Shown piece after piece: positions 1 to 9,607 of a stretch of 43,188 nt of DNA; within the stretch, counting starts at the first letter, position 1; each line of letters starts with the position of its first letter. A program made the position numbers and the translations under genes. The notes below the pieces were generated by a model. It was not told the DNA's origin and made no database searches. It saw only the letters and a program-made list of their open reading frames with translations. Source of the DNA: Actinomycetota bacterium (GTDB lineage Bacteria > Actinomycetota > Acidimicrobiia > Acidimicrobiales > CADCSY01); assembly GCA_016781135.1 (NCBI GenBank), contig JADDQY010000132.1, forward strand, positions 1-43,188, given 5' to 3'.

Positions 1-2
1 CC

Positions 3-611
3 AAGCTGCAGGGCCCGACCCGGAGCGTGTACTACGAGCTGTTCGTGATCATCGACATCTTCTCTCGCTACGTCGTCGCCTGGATGGTGGCACCCGCCGA
101 GACCGGTGAGCTCGCCGAGAGCTTCATCGCCGATGCCCTCGCCACCCAGGGCATCACCCGGGATCAGCTCACCCTGCACGCCGACCGGGGCACGTCGATG
201 ACCTCCAAGCCCGTCGCCCAGTTGCTGGTCGATCTCGGTGTCGCCCGCAGCCACAGCCGTCCCCATGTGAGCAACGACAACCCCTATTCCGAGGCCAACT
301 TCAGGACCCTCAATTACTGCCCGGCCTTCCCCGGCCGGTTCGGCTCCATCCAGGACGCCCGAGCGTTCTGCAGCCTGTTCTTCGATCACTACAACCATGT
401 CCACCGCCACGCAGGCATCGGGCTGCACACCCCGGCGTCCCTCCACTACGGCACCGCCAGCGAGCTCCGCGCCCAACGCAGCGCCACCCTCGACGCCGCC
501 TACACCGCCAACCCTGCCCGGTTCCGCCACCAGCGCCCGACACCGCCGAAGCTGCCCACCGTCGCCTGGATCAACGAGCCGACTCCCGAAGCACTCATCA
601 GATCCGCATGA
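3..611 (+). CDS. IS3-family transposase, 5'-truncated by the window edge
   Basis: This is the integrase-core (rve, DDE) half of an IS3-type transposase. The reading frame is already open at the left edge (K-L-Q-G-P before the first GTG at 27), so the gene begins outside the window. The first Asp is in VIIDIFSRYVVAW, the second in LHADRG, and the Glu in NPYSEANFRTLN, so all three acidic residues of the DDE site are visible. The tail with HNHVHRHAGIGLHTPASLHYG is typical of IS3-group OrfB. The region seen has no frameshift. It lies outside the 37-bp repeat that bounds the neighbouring integrative element, so it is a separate insertion. Confidence is high for the family; the exact IS cannot be named. 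Confidence 0.85.
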   Translation, partial: KLQGPTRSVYYELFVIIDIFSRYVVAWMVAPAETGELAESFIADALATQGITRDQLTLHADRGTSMTSKPVAQLLVDLGVARSHSRPHVSNDNPYSEANFRTLNYCPAFPGRFGSIQDARAFCSLFFDHYNHVHRHAGIGLHTPASLHYGTASELRAQRSATLDAAYTANPARFRHQRPTPPKLPTVAWINEPTPEALIRSA

Positions 612-711
612 GAAGTTGTCTCACGGGCCTTGACACGTTCCCTGATGGCCCGCGTTGTCCGCCGCTCAGACGGAAACGGAGACGGAACAGACCGGCCGCT
701 GACCCACGTTT

Positions 712-748
712 CCGCAGGTCAGCGCCCTCCTCACCTAGATGTCGTAGT
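712..748. repeat. Left 37-bp direct repeat (attL-like) of an integrative element
   Basis: This stretch is identical to 9,652-9,688 over 37 bp in the same orientation. The sequence corresponds to the last codons (Tyr-Asp-Ile), the TAG stop and the immediate downstream bases of glnA, read on the minus strand. A second copy of a gene end, 8.9 kb away and flanking an integrase and a relaxase, is the usual footprint of tyrosine-recombinase integration into a gene 3' end. Beyond the repeat the two flanks differ. Confidence 0.85.
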
Positions 749-995
749 TCTGTTGCGGCGGATCGCCTGACCAGGACTGGAGGACGAAAAGAGCCTCTGA
801 GCAGGGATAATGCGTTGTCCGGGGGTAACCGCGGTAGACCGCTGTGGGCCGCCCTCTGACGGCCCAGGGAGGGCCCAAGAGCCGACGGAGCGGGTCAAGC
901 CCGCCGGCCTGGTGTACCACGCCGTGCGGGCCGAGACCGAGACCCGTCTCGGGGTGGTGGGGACCGGTCGACCGCCAATGACCAGGCCGACATCC
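749..995. other. Left end of the integrative element, no gene seen
   Basis: No convincing gene is seen here; the small open frames look like shadows. The segment holds CTGACGGCCCAG at 856-867, which also occurs just inside the other element end at 9,608-9,619. A second GGCCCA follows closely in both places. These could be arm-type integrase binding sites. Basis: repeat seen directly, function inferred. Confidence 0.35.
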
Positions 996-1445
996 TCACC
1001 TCGAAGGCGAACCTCCTCGAGCAGCGGACGTGGAGGTCACCCTGATGATGCCATCGACGACCTCGCCTAGCAGCGACACCGTGTCGTCGGTCCATGCCAT
1101 GCCACCCTCCCTGCGCAGGCCGTCGACCTCGTCGATGTCCAAGCCCTCTACTACGAGCGATGGTTCGCTGCATTGGGGCGGGTACGAATCCAGGACACCG
1201 TCGCACAGCTTGGCATTGCCGTCCTTGACGAAGAGGTAACCGGTGACAAGCAGCAAGCCCTCGGCGTCGGAGTCGATCGCCTCCTCAGCGGTGAGCCCAT
1301 CGCCCAGCACCGGCGCGCCGCCGGCGGTGCGGTCAGCGCCTGCCGTCGTCAAGCTACTGTCGGCGATGACCGAGTCGTCGCCAGATCCGCATCCCCCCAG
1401 CGCGACGGCGAGCACGATGGAGGCGAGCAACCTTCTCCTTCTCAT
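996..1445 (-). CDS. Small lipoprotein of unknown function, element cargo
   Basis: A 149-aa secreted lipoprotein. The start at 1,445 (ATG) is chosen because it gives a compact signal peptide, M-R-R-R-R then a hydrophobic stretch, ending in the lipobox ALGGC (Cys19). The mature part contains two cysteines, in AKLCDGV and PPQCSE, and a C-terminal segment (AWTDDTVSLLGEVVDG) of the type seen in small actinobacterial lipoproteins; no function is known to me. An in-frame upstream extension to 1,598 exists but would bury the signal peptide. It lies inside the 37-bp repeats, next to the protease gene on the same strand (166 bp apart), so it is probably cargo. Confidence 0.7.
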   Translation of the reverse strand: MRRRRLLASIVLAVALGGCGSGDDSVIADSSLTTAGADRTAGGAPVLGDGLTAEEAIDSDAEGLLLVTGYLFVKDGNAKLCDGVLDSYPPQCSEPSLVVEGLDIDEVDGLRREGGMAWTDDTVSLLGEVVDGIIRVTSTSAARGGSPSR

Positions 1446-1611
1446 GCCAAGTCTCACGTCCAATCCGCCGCGTCGGTTCCGAAGTGCCGGCCTCCACGAG
1501 AGGAAGCCGGCACGCACACCATTGCTTTCGACGATAGGCAACGTTCGCAGATCCAGCCAACCGCCTACCGTTACCGTCGGGCTGGGCCGCACAACCACTT
1601 CGATAAGACCT

Positions 1612-3003
1612 TTACGTGAGTTCGACGCCTACACCAAACGCAATTTCGGCGTTCTGAATCTTACTGAAGAGGCGTTCGCCGTTGCTTCGACGGCCATGGT
1701 GAATACCCCAAGCGGTGTAGGAGTTGAACCAGGGCCCTCCGCTGTCCCCACCCGCCGAGTTGGCGTTGACGACGGCGACCATGTCCCGGGCAGTCACGGT
1801 GCATCCGCCGCATCCCGCCCACTCAAACGTGCTGTTGGTACTTACGCTGGACACGTTGCCGCAGGAGTACCCAGACGAACGGCCAAAGTGGCAGACGAAC
1901 GCGTTCTGCGAAATTTGCGAGTTTGCGATTCGGCCTTGGACCGGCCGGCGGGAGGTAGCAGTACTCCAGAACTCTGGGTAATCATCGTGACTCGTAGTGT
2001 GCCACTCAATATCGCCAAACGTGCCAATGTGCTCGCTCGCGAAGGGAGCAGAAAAGGTAAGAGTCACACCGCCCGCGCCGTCGTTTTCATCCATTTGGTT
2101 CAGGCCCTGGCAGTGAGACGCGGTCAATGTTCCTTCGACGCCGTCGCTCGCACGCCTTACAGTGAAGGCCGATGTGCAGTTGAAGACTCCATTTACCAGG
2201 AGCCCTGCCCCGCCCCACGAGTGCTCGAGGATTGTCAAAGGCTCTCGAGCGGGCCGCTCAATGATCCTCAGCAGGTCTGGTTCGATCTCAACGCCCTTCT
2301 CTCGTGCTGATGCGCGAAAGGCATCGCGGAGAGCTTGACCTCGCAAGTCAGGGCGTCCGGGGTGAAGAGCCACCTCGGTGGTGATGACTTGGGAGACGAC
2401 GTCGAACTGCGACACAAGCTGCGTAAAACCTAGCTCGACGAAAGCGTCATGGACGACGTTCTGCCGTCTCGACAGTTCATCCAGCGAGTACTTCTGGCCG
2501 CCTACCAGATCGAGGTTGGCAATGTTCGCAGCGTCTCGCCGTGCCTGTGCCTCTTCGGGAACGGCCCCCTTGAAATAAAGAGTGGCTCGGGACTCCGGGA
2601 ACATGAAGACGGCACCAGCGTAGCTCTCGGAGAGGATCTCCTGTGGAAGCGAGCCAATAATATCCAAGACGCGTTGCTGAAAAGCCAACTGCTCAGCGGT
2701 TTCAGCAACCGGCTCCCCTGATGCAGTAGATATGGCTTCAGCGTCTTGGCTCTGGGCTTCGGAGCCACTCAAGACCTTGACATTGTCGGCTGGAGCGGGG
2801 TCGTCGGCAGGGGCAATCTCTTCAACAGGAGCTGAAGGAGGTTGGTCTTTGCCTGCTGGCCCGCTCTGGGCCCCAGTGGGTGCCATATTGGGTACAAGCA
2901 CAAGGGCGACAACGACCGCAAACAAGAGAACTTGTCGCGTCATTTTCGGTCGGGGACGCTCACCCGCCGACAGGCGACGCGCGCGGGACCAACAATTCTT
3001 CAT
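1612..3003 (-). CDS. Secreted streptogrisin-like serine protease (S1 family)
   Basis: A 463-aa secreted protease precursor. A basic N-terminus and hydrophobic segment (about residues 21-46, ending P-T-G-A-Q) form a signal peptide. A long pro-region of about 200 residues follows, then a chymotrypsin-fold domain with His297 in LTASHC, a likely Asp331 in GDIEWHT and Ser421 in GGDSGGPW. Paired cysteines (276/298, 371/381, 398/401) fit the disulfides of secreted S1 proteases. The catalytic triad looks intact, unlike most larger genes of this element. The start at 3,003 is preceded by AAGGGG. Base composition looks visibly less GC-rich than the core genes, a sign of separate origin. Substrate unknown. 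Confidence 0.85.
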   Translation of the reverse strand: MKNCWSRARRLSAGERPRPKMTRQVLLFAVVVALVLVPNMAPTGAQSGPAGKDQPPSAPVEEIAPADDPAPADNVKVLSGSEAQSQDAEAISTASGEPVAETAEQLAFQQRVLDIIGSLPQEILSESYAGAVFMFPESRATLYFKGAVPEEAQARRDAANIANLDLVGGQKYSLDELSRRQNVVHDAFVELGFTQLVSQFDVVSQVITTEVALHPGRPDLRGQALRDAFRASAREKGVEIEPDLLRIIERPAREPLTILEHSWGGAGLLVNGVFNCTSAFTVRRASDGVEGTLTASHCQGLNQMDENDGAGGVTLTFSAPFASEHIGTFGDIEWHTTSHDDYPEFWSTATSRRPVQGRIANSQISQNAFVCHFGRSSGYSCGNVSSVSTNSTFEWAGCGGCTVTARDMVAVVNANSAGGDSGGPWFNSYTAWGIHHGRRSNGERLFSKIQNAEIAFGVGVELT

Positions 3004-3054
3004 GGGTTTACCCCTTTGCTAGTAGCTGCGATGGATAGGTTTATAACTAGCCCT

Positions 3055-3705
3055 GCTAACGCTAGAAGGAGACCTGGTGCGAGTCAAGCCGGACGCCGCG
3101 AGGCGCTGGTCAGACATTTGCTGTTGGCCAACGCTCCAGCAGACGCAGGAACGTCGGGCGGCCCATGTCGTCTCCGGCGATGGCCACCACTGCGGGGAAG
3201 GTGGCGATGAGGTCGGCCCGCAGGGGTTGAGCAGCCGCCGCTCGTCGCGGCTGGAGCGCTCGTGGTCCCGGGCGATGGCCCGCAGCTCGGCCGCCTCCTC
3301 GCCTTGAGGCACCAGCGGACGCAGGCGCTCGAAGCGATAAGGGGCGATGTGGCAGTTGATGCGGGCCTCCTCGGCATCGTCCTTCTTGCGGGCCGGCCCC
3401 CGGCGCCGGGCCACAGGTCGGGGTTGACCGGCAACATCACGTAGCCGGCGTCGACGAGGCGCTCGGCGAGCATCCCGTGGCGAGTCTCCAGTACGACCCG
3501 CACTTCGGCGGGGTCGCCTCTTCGCCCGCGACCCGCTCGACCAGCGCGTCGATGGCGCCCGGGGTGTGCTCCGCCCGGGCCACGTCGAACACGCCGCCGC
3601 CGGGCGGCCGTGGGCCACCAGGTGAAACTCCTCGGCCCAGTCGATCCTTACTCCAAGGGCATCGCTCCCTCTCGTCGTCGGATGAAGCGGCCGGAGACGC
3701 GGCAC
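3055..3705 (-). pseudogene. IS110-family transposase remnant
   Basis: Pieces of an IS110-type DEDD transposase are spread over all three minus-strand frames. In order: GVRIDWAEEFHLVAHGRP, then GGVFDVARAEHTPGAIDALVE, then VVLETRHGMLAERLVDAGYV, then ARKKDDAEEARINCHIAPYR with RDHERSSRDERRLLN. These are the N-terminal RuvC-like part; at least three frameshifts are needed to join them. The C-terminal Transposase_20 domain is missing, and sequence similarity stops before the protease gene. It is a dead, truncated copy. Exact borders are approximate. Confidence 0.8.
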
Positions 3706-4062
3706 CGTGCTGATGGACCAGTCCTCGTGGACACGGCACCCTTGTTGGCGTCGGGCCTCCGAGGCGCCACTGGGGGACGTCGTCTCACGTCAGTTCAGTT
3801 CGGTCCTCGAGGGACAAGCGCTGCAAGCGTCCCCCGCCAGGGACCATCCTGAGGGAAGGTAGAGCCATCAGCGCTGTAGGCGGAGGCCGGGAACCTCCGC
3901 GAACCTCGACAGCGCACCCCCGCCACCTCGGCATCGACCCAAGAAATCCTCGGGCGACGCGAGATCCGGAGGCTCCTCAGCGGCTTAGTTCCGCATCGAG
4001 GCCAACCACGCACAGGCCAACCACGCACAGACGGGTGCATTGCGTCCCGGTGGAGCCCGGCC
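3706..4062. other. Gene-free stretch upstream of the relaxase, possible oriT
   Basis: No gene is seen. The stretch contains a perfect 7-bp inverted repeat GCGGAGG / CCTCCGC with a 7-nt loop (3,880-3,900), and a 15-bp tandem duplication at 3,999-4,028. Origins of transfer usually lie just upstream of the relaxase gene and carry inverted repeats, so this is the best place in the element to look for oriT. That is inference; no known nick site was recognised. Confidence 0.35.
3999..4028. repeat. 15-bp tandem duplication upstream of relaxase
   Basis: The unit AGGCCAACCACGCAC occurs twice head to tail (3,999-4,013 and 4,014-4,028), 35 bp before the relaxase start. It may be an iteron-like site or a simple slippage duplication. 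Confidence 0.6.
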
Positions 4063-6701
4063 GTGATGCGGGTCACCACGCTCAAGGCCGGCAAGGCCGG
4101 CCTGACGGCGCTGATCAACTACTACGCAGGCCTGGCCGACGACCAGCTGCGCCGGGACGGCGCCGGCCGGGGGCCGGTCGACTACTACCTCGACCCCGAC
4201 GAGCCGCCGGGACGGTGGTGGGGGCGAGGCTGTGCAGCGATGGAGCTGGCCGGCGAGGTCCAGCCCGAGCAGCTAGCTGCCCTACTGCAGGCTCGTCATC
4301 CTGCACGTGGAGGCCGCCTGGGCCGGAGCTTCGGGGCCAAGTCGGCGCGAGCTTTCGACGCCACCTTCTCGGCCCCGAAATCCGCCTCCCTGCTGTGGGC
4401 GCTGAGCCCCGACCCCTGGGTACGGGCCGAGGTGCTCGCCGCCCACGACACGGCGGTGGTCGCCGCGCTGGACTGGTTCGAGTACCACGGCGCCGTGACC
4501 CGGCGAGGGAGGGACGGCGTCGACCAGGTCGACACCCAGGGACTGGTCGCAGCGCTCTTCCGACAGCACACCAGCCGCAGCGCTGATCCCCAACTGCACA
4601 CCCACGCCGTGATTGCCGCCAAGGTCCAGGACCCAACCGGGAAGTGGCTGTCGCTGGATGCCCGGTTCCTCAAGCAGCAGCAGCGCGCTATCAGCTGGGT
4701 CTACGCGTCGGCCCTTCGATCCGAGCTGACTGGTCGACTGGGCGTCTCGTGGGGTCCGGTGAGCGACGGTCACGCCGAGATGGGCGAAGTGCCCGGTGAC
4801 CTACTTCGTCTGTTCTCCCAGCGGTCCGAACAGGTCGAAGTCAAGACGGCCGAGCTGATCGCCGCCTGGGTCGATGAGCACGACGGTGCCGAGCCCGATG
4901 CCCGGACGATCTACCGGCTGGAGCGCTGGGCGGTGCTGGACAGTCGGCCGGACAAGCAGGACGCGGTCGAGGCCGAGACTCTCCGGTCGGAGTGGACCGA
5001 GCGGGCCCGAGCGGGTGGCTTCGAGCCACTGTCGCTGCCCGGCGGCCATCGCCCGTTGCCGGGAAACGTCGCCGTGGACGTCGACGCCATGATCACCCAG
5101 GCCCTCGAGGCCCTGGCCGCGTCCTCCTCGACCTGGCTACGGGCCGACCTCGCCAGAGAGATCGCCGCCCTCCTGCCCGCTGACACGAGCGGTTCCGCCA
5201 CTGAAGCTGTACGTTTCGTCGACCTCCTGGCCGAGGCCGCCGCCGCCCGCTGCGTCGAGCTGCACCCGGCGGCACCCGCCGGCGCTCCCTGCCGGAGGGA
5301 CGGCCGGCCCCTGCGCGAGCACGTCACCGACCGCCGCCTCAGCGCGCCGGGCGTGCTGAACCAGGAGGCGCGGTTGCTGGCCTGGGCACGATCGGCTGTC
5401 GGCTCGATCCCGCCCACTGGCGAGGATCCTCCCGCAGCCGCCGTCCAGGCGGTGAGCGGGGACGAGCAACTCGTGCTGGTCGTCGGTCCCGCCGGCGTCG
5501 GCAAGACGACGATGCTCGGTGCGGCGGCAGCACGCCTGCGCAGCCAGCGGCGATCGGCCGTTGGGCTGGCCCCCTCGGGCAAGGCGGCCGACGTGCTGGC
5601 CATCGAGACCGGTTGGCCGGCGACCACGCTGGCCAAGCTGCTCCACGAGCACCGAAAGCCGGATGGGCCACCCCCGGCATGGCGGATGCCTGCCGGCACC
5701 AGCATCGTGGTGGACGAGTCAGGGATGGCTCCACCGAGGACCTCGACGCCCTGGTCGGGTTGGTGCAGCGCCACCGCTGGCGCCTCGTCTGCGTGGGCGA
5801 CCCCGCCCAGCTCCCCGCCGTCGGCCGAGGTGGGATGTTCGCGCAGTGGTGCGAGGCGCTACCGGCCCATCACCTCGAGGAGGTTCACCGCTTCGCCGAC
5901 GACTGGCAGGCCGAGGCGAGCCTCGCCCTCCGCCGGGGCGAGCGGACGGCTGCCCGCACCTACGCCGCTCGGCAGCGGCTGCAGGCCGTCCATCCCGCCC
6001 TGCTGGCCGATCAGGTGGCCCGCAAGCACGAGCTGCTCACCAGCCGGGGACAGAGCGTGGCCATCACCACCGCCTCGGCCGGCACCGCCCGGGCCATCAA
6101 CGTCGAGATCCAGCGCCGCCGCAACCCGAGGCAGGAGGGTCGCTCGGTCGCCCTGGGCGACGGCAGCCTGGCCTTCGTCGGGGACCAGGTGGCGACGCGG
6201 CGCAACGATCGTGGCCTGGCGACCGACCGAGGCTCGACCGTCCGGAACCGCCAGACATGGATGGTGAAGGAGGTGGGCGAGGACGGTTCGCTGATCCTGG
6301 CCGACCCGCGACGGGGCCAGGTGCACCTTCCAGCCCGCTACGTCGCCCGCCACCTCGAGCTGGGCTGGGCCGTCACCGGCTACGGCAACCAAGGGGTGAC
6401 CACCGACCACGGGATCTGCGTCGTCGAGCCCTCGAGCAGCCGGGCCGGGATCTACGTCGGGATGACCAGGGGCCGGGGCCACAACCTGGCTTGGGTGGTG
6501 GAGCGGACGGGCTTGGCCGACGCCGAGGAGGCCTTCACCGCCGCCATCGCCCGGCCGGCAAACGCGCTCACCGCCCACGCTGTGCGGGCCCAGCTTTGCG
6601 GACTGGCGCCGGAGCCGGTGCTAGAGGACCCCGCGCAGCGCATGGCCCGACGCCTCGACCAGCTCCAGGCCCGGAGCCCGGCCCGCGGCCTCTCGCTCTG
6701 A
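4063..6701 (+). pseudogene. MobF-type relaxase/helicase (TrwC/TraA-like), one frameshift
   Basis: A conjugative relaxase fused to a helicase, which would nick and unwind the element for transfer. The N-terminus carries a tyrosine pair in ALINYYAGLADD, then TFSAPKSASLLWAL and the metal-binding DPQLHTHAVIAAK, the hallmarks of the TrwC relaxase domain. The helicase part begins near 5,480 with Walker A GPAGVGKTT and Walker B VVDESGM. Right after that motif, near 5,727, one base is missing: the frame moves from the 4,063 frame to the one that continues STEDLDALVGLVQRHRWRLVCVGD and ends at 6,701. Rejoined, the protein would be about 880 aa, on the short side for this family. As read, the helicase is cut in half. 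GTG 4,063 or ATG 4,066 is the start. Confidence 0.85.
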
Positions 6702-6823
6702 CTCTGAAGAAATCCAGATTTGCCCGCGAGGTTTTGGGGCGCTGGGAGGCCTAGGGAGGGTGACAGCGAGCCCAGGAGGTCAACCCGTGCCAACCAGGAC
6801 GTCACCCGACCCCCTTTCCCCTC

Positions 6824-6982
6824 ATGGACCTGCCCGCCGTGGCCGAGCGCCTCGGCGTCAACCAGCGCCACATCCGCCGCCTCGTGGCCGAGCGGCGCAT
6901 CCCCTACCTCAAGTGGGGCCACCTGCTTCGCTTCGACCCCGCAGAGATCGACGCCTGGCTCGACCGGGCCCGCCGGAGCTGA
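6824..6982 (+). CDS. Excisionase-like helix-turn-helix protein
   Basis: A 52-aa DNA-binding protein of the HTH_17/MerR-like excisionase type: AVAERLGVNQRHIRRLVAER is the helix-turn-helix and IPYLKWGHLLRFDPAEIDAWL the typical wing and tail. The gene is complete (ATG 6,824, TGA 6,982). It sits between the relaxase and the integrase, the usual place for an Xis or element regulator, and stops 5 bp before the next gene. Role in directing excision is inferred from the family and position. Confidence 0.8.
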   Translation: MDLPAVAERLGVNQRHIRRLVAERRIPYLKWGHLLRFDPAEIDAWLDRARRS

Positions 6983-6987
6983 CGGCC

Positions 6988-7445
6988 ATGGGGACGATCA
7001 TCGAGGACCTCTACGACCACGAGGGCTACGGCGCTCGGCGGCTGCCCGAGGGAACCCTCACCGGCGTCTGGTCGGCGGAGACGGCGAGGTTCGAGGCCTA
7101 CGTCGCCTCGTGCGGCTGCGGCTGGCAGGGCGGCGACCACCCGCCGACCGAGGCCGGCTACGAGGCGGCAGTCGACGAGTGGGAGGCCGAGCACGCCCGC
7201 CCGCTGCTCGCCCAGGCGGTACCCGACCGGGTGCGCACCGTGATCAACGATGCGAAGCGGGCGGTCGCTGACCTCGTCGTTCAACGACCCGAAGCGGCGC
7301 GGCGGGCGGTGGAGGAGATGAGGGTCTGGAGCGAACACATGCGGAGGAGCTCGAGCCGGCGACGGCGGAGCGGGCGGCCGACAGGATGCGCAGCAGGCTC
7401 GACGCCCTCGCACATCGCGACGGAGGCAGGGGGCTCGCGCTGTAG
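6988..7445 (+). pseudogene. Conserved short element protein, one frameshift
   Basis: An acidic protein of about 150 residues with a possible zinc-binding start (SCGCGWQGGDH) and a helical C-terminal half (VINDAKRAVADLVVQRPEAARRAVEEMRVW). Near 7,345 one G appears to be missing: the other frame then continues AEELEPATAERAADRMRSRL to a TAG at 7,445. Without the shift the frame turns into an arginine/serine-rich run and goes on through the integrase, which is not credible. No function is known to me; similar small proteins sit between xis and int in actinobacterial integrative elements. Confidence 0.6.
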
Positions 7446-7542
7446 CGCAATACGCTTGTTGCACGCGTCGCCGGCCCGCGTCACGGCCGTGCCCCTACCT
7501 CGATCTGGCGGTGCCCGTCTACGCCCGCTGGAAGGGGACGGC

Positions 7543-8696
7543 ATGGCGCACATCCAGGATCGCTGGGAGACGTTGATCGACGGGCGCAAGGTCCGCACCG
7601 AGCGCTACGGACAGGGCAGGAGGTGGCGAGCCCGCTACCGGGACCCCGACGGTGCGGAACGGTCGAAGATGTTCGACCGCAAGCAGGATGCCGAGCGCTT
7701 CCTGGCCAACGTCACCGCCGACGTGCTCCGTGGCGCCTACGTGGACCCGGACGCCGGCCGGGTGACGTTCGGCGAATTCGCGGAGCAGTGGCTGGAAGCC
7801 CAGACGTTCAGCGAAGGAACCCGAGAGGCGACCCGAGCTTCGGATTCGGCTGCACGCGGTACCGACCCTCGGTCGTCACGAGCTGCGGAGCATCAAGCCG
7901 TCGGTCGTCCAGGCGTGGCTTCGCGGTCTCCAGAAGGAGCTGGCTCCGACGTATGTCCGAGTCGTGCTAACGAACGTCTCGGCCGTGTTCAACGCCGCCG
8001 TCGAAGACGGCCTCATCGCCCGCAACCCGTGCAAGGCCAACTCCGTCCGACCACCGAAGCTCGACCAACGGAAGGTGGATCCGTGGCCGCCCGAGCAAGT
8101 GCAGGCGGTCATCGAGGCTCTCCCTGGCCGCTACCGGGCGATGGCGGTGGTGGCGGCGGGTGCGGGCTGCGTCAGGGCGAGGTCTTCGGCCTGCGGGTCC
8201 GTGACGTCGACTTCCTGAGGAAGCAGCTGCGGGTCGAGCAGCAGGTCAAGATCGTCCGGGGGCGAATCGTCATCGACAAGCCCAAGGGCGGCCGAACGAG
8301 AGCCGTGCCGTTGCCCGAGTGGGTGGCCGTGGAGCTCACGAAGCACCTGCGCCGGTTCCCCGCATGTCACGACGATCTCGTCTTCACCAGTCGGGAGCAC
8401 AAGCCGCTCAACCGCAACCACGTCAATGGCTACGTCTGGCGCCCCGCCCTTGTCGCCGCCGGTATGGAGCCGGGACGAGGCAATGGCATGCACGCACTCC
8501 GCCACTTCTACGCCTCGGCGCTCATCGACGCCGGCGAGTCGGCCAGCGCCGTGGCCGAGTACCTCGGCCATGCCGACCCGGGCTTCACCCTGCGGTCTAC
8601 GCCCACCTCTTTCCATCGTCGGAGGACCGTGCCCGCCGCGCCATCGACGCCCTCTTCGGCGCCGGAAGGGACGGCGTTCAGGGATCTGCCCTGTAG
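7543..8696 (+). pseudogene. Tyrosine recombinase (phage-type integrase), three frameshifts
   Basis: This is the integrase expected to have inserted the element at glnA. The N-terminal arm-binding domain (RWRARYRDPDGAERSKMF) is followed by the SAM-like core-binding domain in a second frame (ELRSIKPSVVQAWLRGLQKE), then the catalytic domain in a third (LRQGEVFGLRVRDVDF with the first Arg, MHALRHFYASALIDAGES with the HxxR box), and a final shift before the tyrosine segment VYAHLFPSSEDRARRAID. Breaks fall near 7,825-7,850, 8,165 and 8,596. Rejoined it would be about 385 aa, normal for the family. All catalytic residues can be found, so loss of function is by frameshift only. The start ATG is preceded by AAGGGGA. 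Confidence 0.85.
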
Positions 8697-8717
8697 TCGC
8701 TCAGAGCCGGATCGGGT

Positions 8718-9542
8718 TCACGGTCCGGCAAGGGCCTCGCGAACCACCGTGAGATGGTGCTCGGCGTGCCACCGCATTGCGGTCTCTTCTGGCCGAGCGC
8801 TGAGATGCCGCCAGCAGTAGGTCGACACGCAAGCGCTGACCCCGACACGAAGGTGTTGACGCATCGTCAAATCGTGCTGCGGCCACACCCGCTCGGCCAC
8901 CTCTTGTCCGAAGTAGGCCAGGTCCCACTCGAGCGGCCCAATCGACACTCTTTCCAGGTCGAGGTAGACGACACTGCCACCGACGGTGAGACGGTTGCCG
9001 TCGTGCGGCTCGGTATGGAGAACGGTCGAGACCGAGCTTTCGACGACAGGGGCGAGGGCCGCTACAGCCTCGCGGAGAACGCCCCTCCCTTCCTGAGGGA
9101 GCGCGGCGGTGGCCACTTCATCATCGAGCAGGCCGTGAACCTCTCCGAACCGGTCGGCCAGGCGTGGCAGCGCGTGTGGCGTCTTCGCGAGCGAGTGATG
9201 GAGGGCAGCGAGGGCGCGTGCGGCCTCTTCATTCGCAGGTGTCGGATCCGATTGGACGTAGGGCCAGGGAGACACGACAAAGGACCCTGATTGGATCGGA
9301 TCCGCCAGGGGGCGCAGCACGGGCCCGCCAGCGTCGGAGGCATGACGGGCAAGGTCAACCTCACGGCGGATGCGCTCTCGATGAACGCCCACCTTGAACG
9401 CGACGTCACCAATGCGGACAAGGACGTTGTTCGACTGGTGCAGGACCGTGACGTCACGGCTCTTTAGCCCAAGTCGTCGCGCCGCCTCATGGGCGGCGGC
9501 CACCGCCTCCTCGCTGTGGTCCGCTGCCGGAACGGGCTCCAA
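8718..9542 (-). CDS. Aminoglycoside/choline-kinase-like phosphotransferase (APH family)
   Basis: A 274-aa protein of the APH/choline-kinase fold, which phosphorylates small hydroxylated substrates with ATP. The putative ATP-binding region is FKVGVHRERIRREVDLARH. The catalytic loop reads HTEPHDGN (176-183); the family usually has H-x-D there, so the catalytic Asp is replaced by Glu178. The metal-binding Asp195 is kept in VYLDLERVSIGPLEWDLAY. The predicted start is TTG at 9,542, a weak choice; no strong ribosome site was seen. It is the last gene before the right 37-bp repeat, on the strand opposite to the integrase, so it is cargo. Substrate unknown; antibiotic resistance cannot be claimed. 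Confidence 0.7.
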   Translation of the reverse strand: MEPVPAADHSEEAVAAAHEAARRLGLKSRDVTVLHQSNNVLVRIGDVAFKVGVHRERIRREVDLARHASDAGGPVLRPLADPIQSGSFVVSPWPYVQSDPTPANEEAARALAALHHSLAKTPHALPRLADRFGEVHGLLDDEVATAALPQEGRGVLREAVAALAPVVESSVSTVLHTEPHDGNRLTVGGSVVYLDLERVSIGPLEWDLAYFGQEVAERVWPQHDLTMRQHLRVGVSACVSTYCWRHLSARPEETAMRWHAEHHLTVVREALAGP

Positions 9543-9607
9543 CGGATCGACTGTCTACACCGCGGCCACATGCCGGGCTTGGCTCGCAGGACCCCTCCCT
9601 GCTGGCC

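Noticed and set aside
735..920. Small minus-strand open frame ending in N-Y-D-I like glnA
   Set aside because: The ending only reflects the 37-bp att repeat; upstream codons show no similarity to glutamine synthetase.
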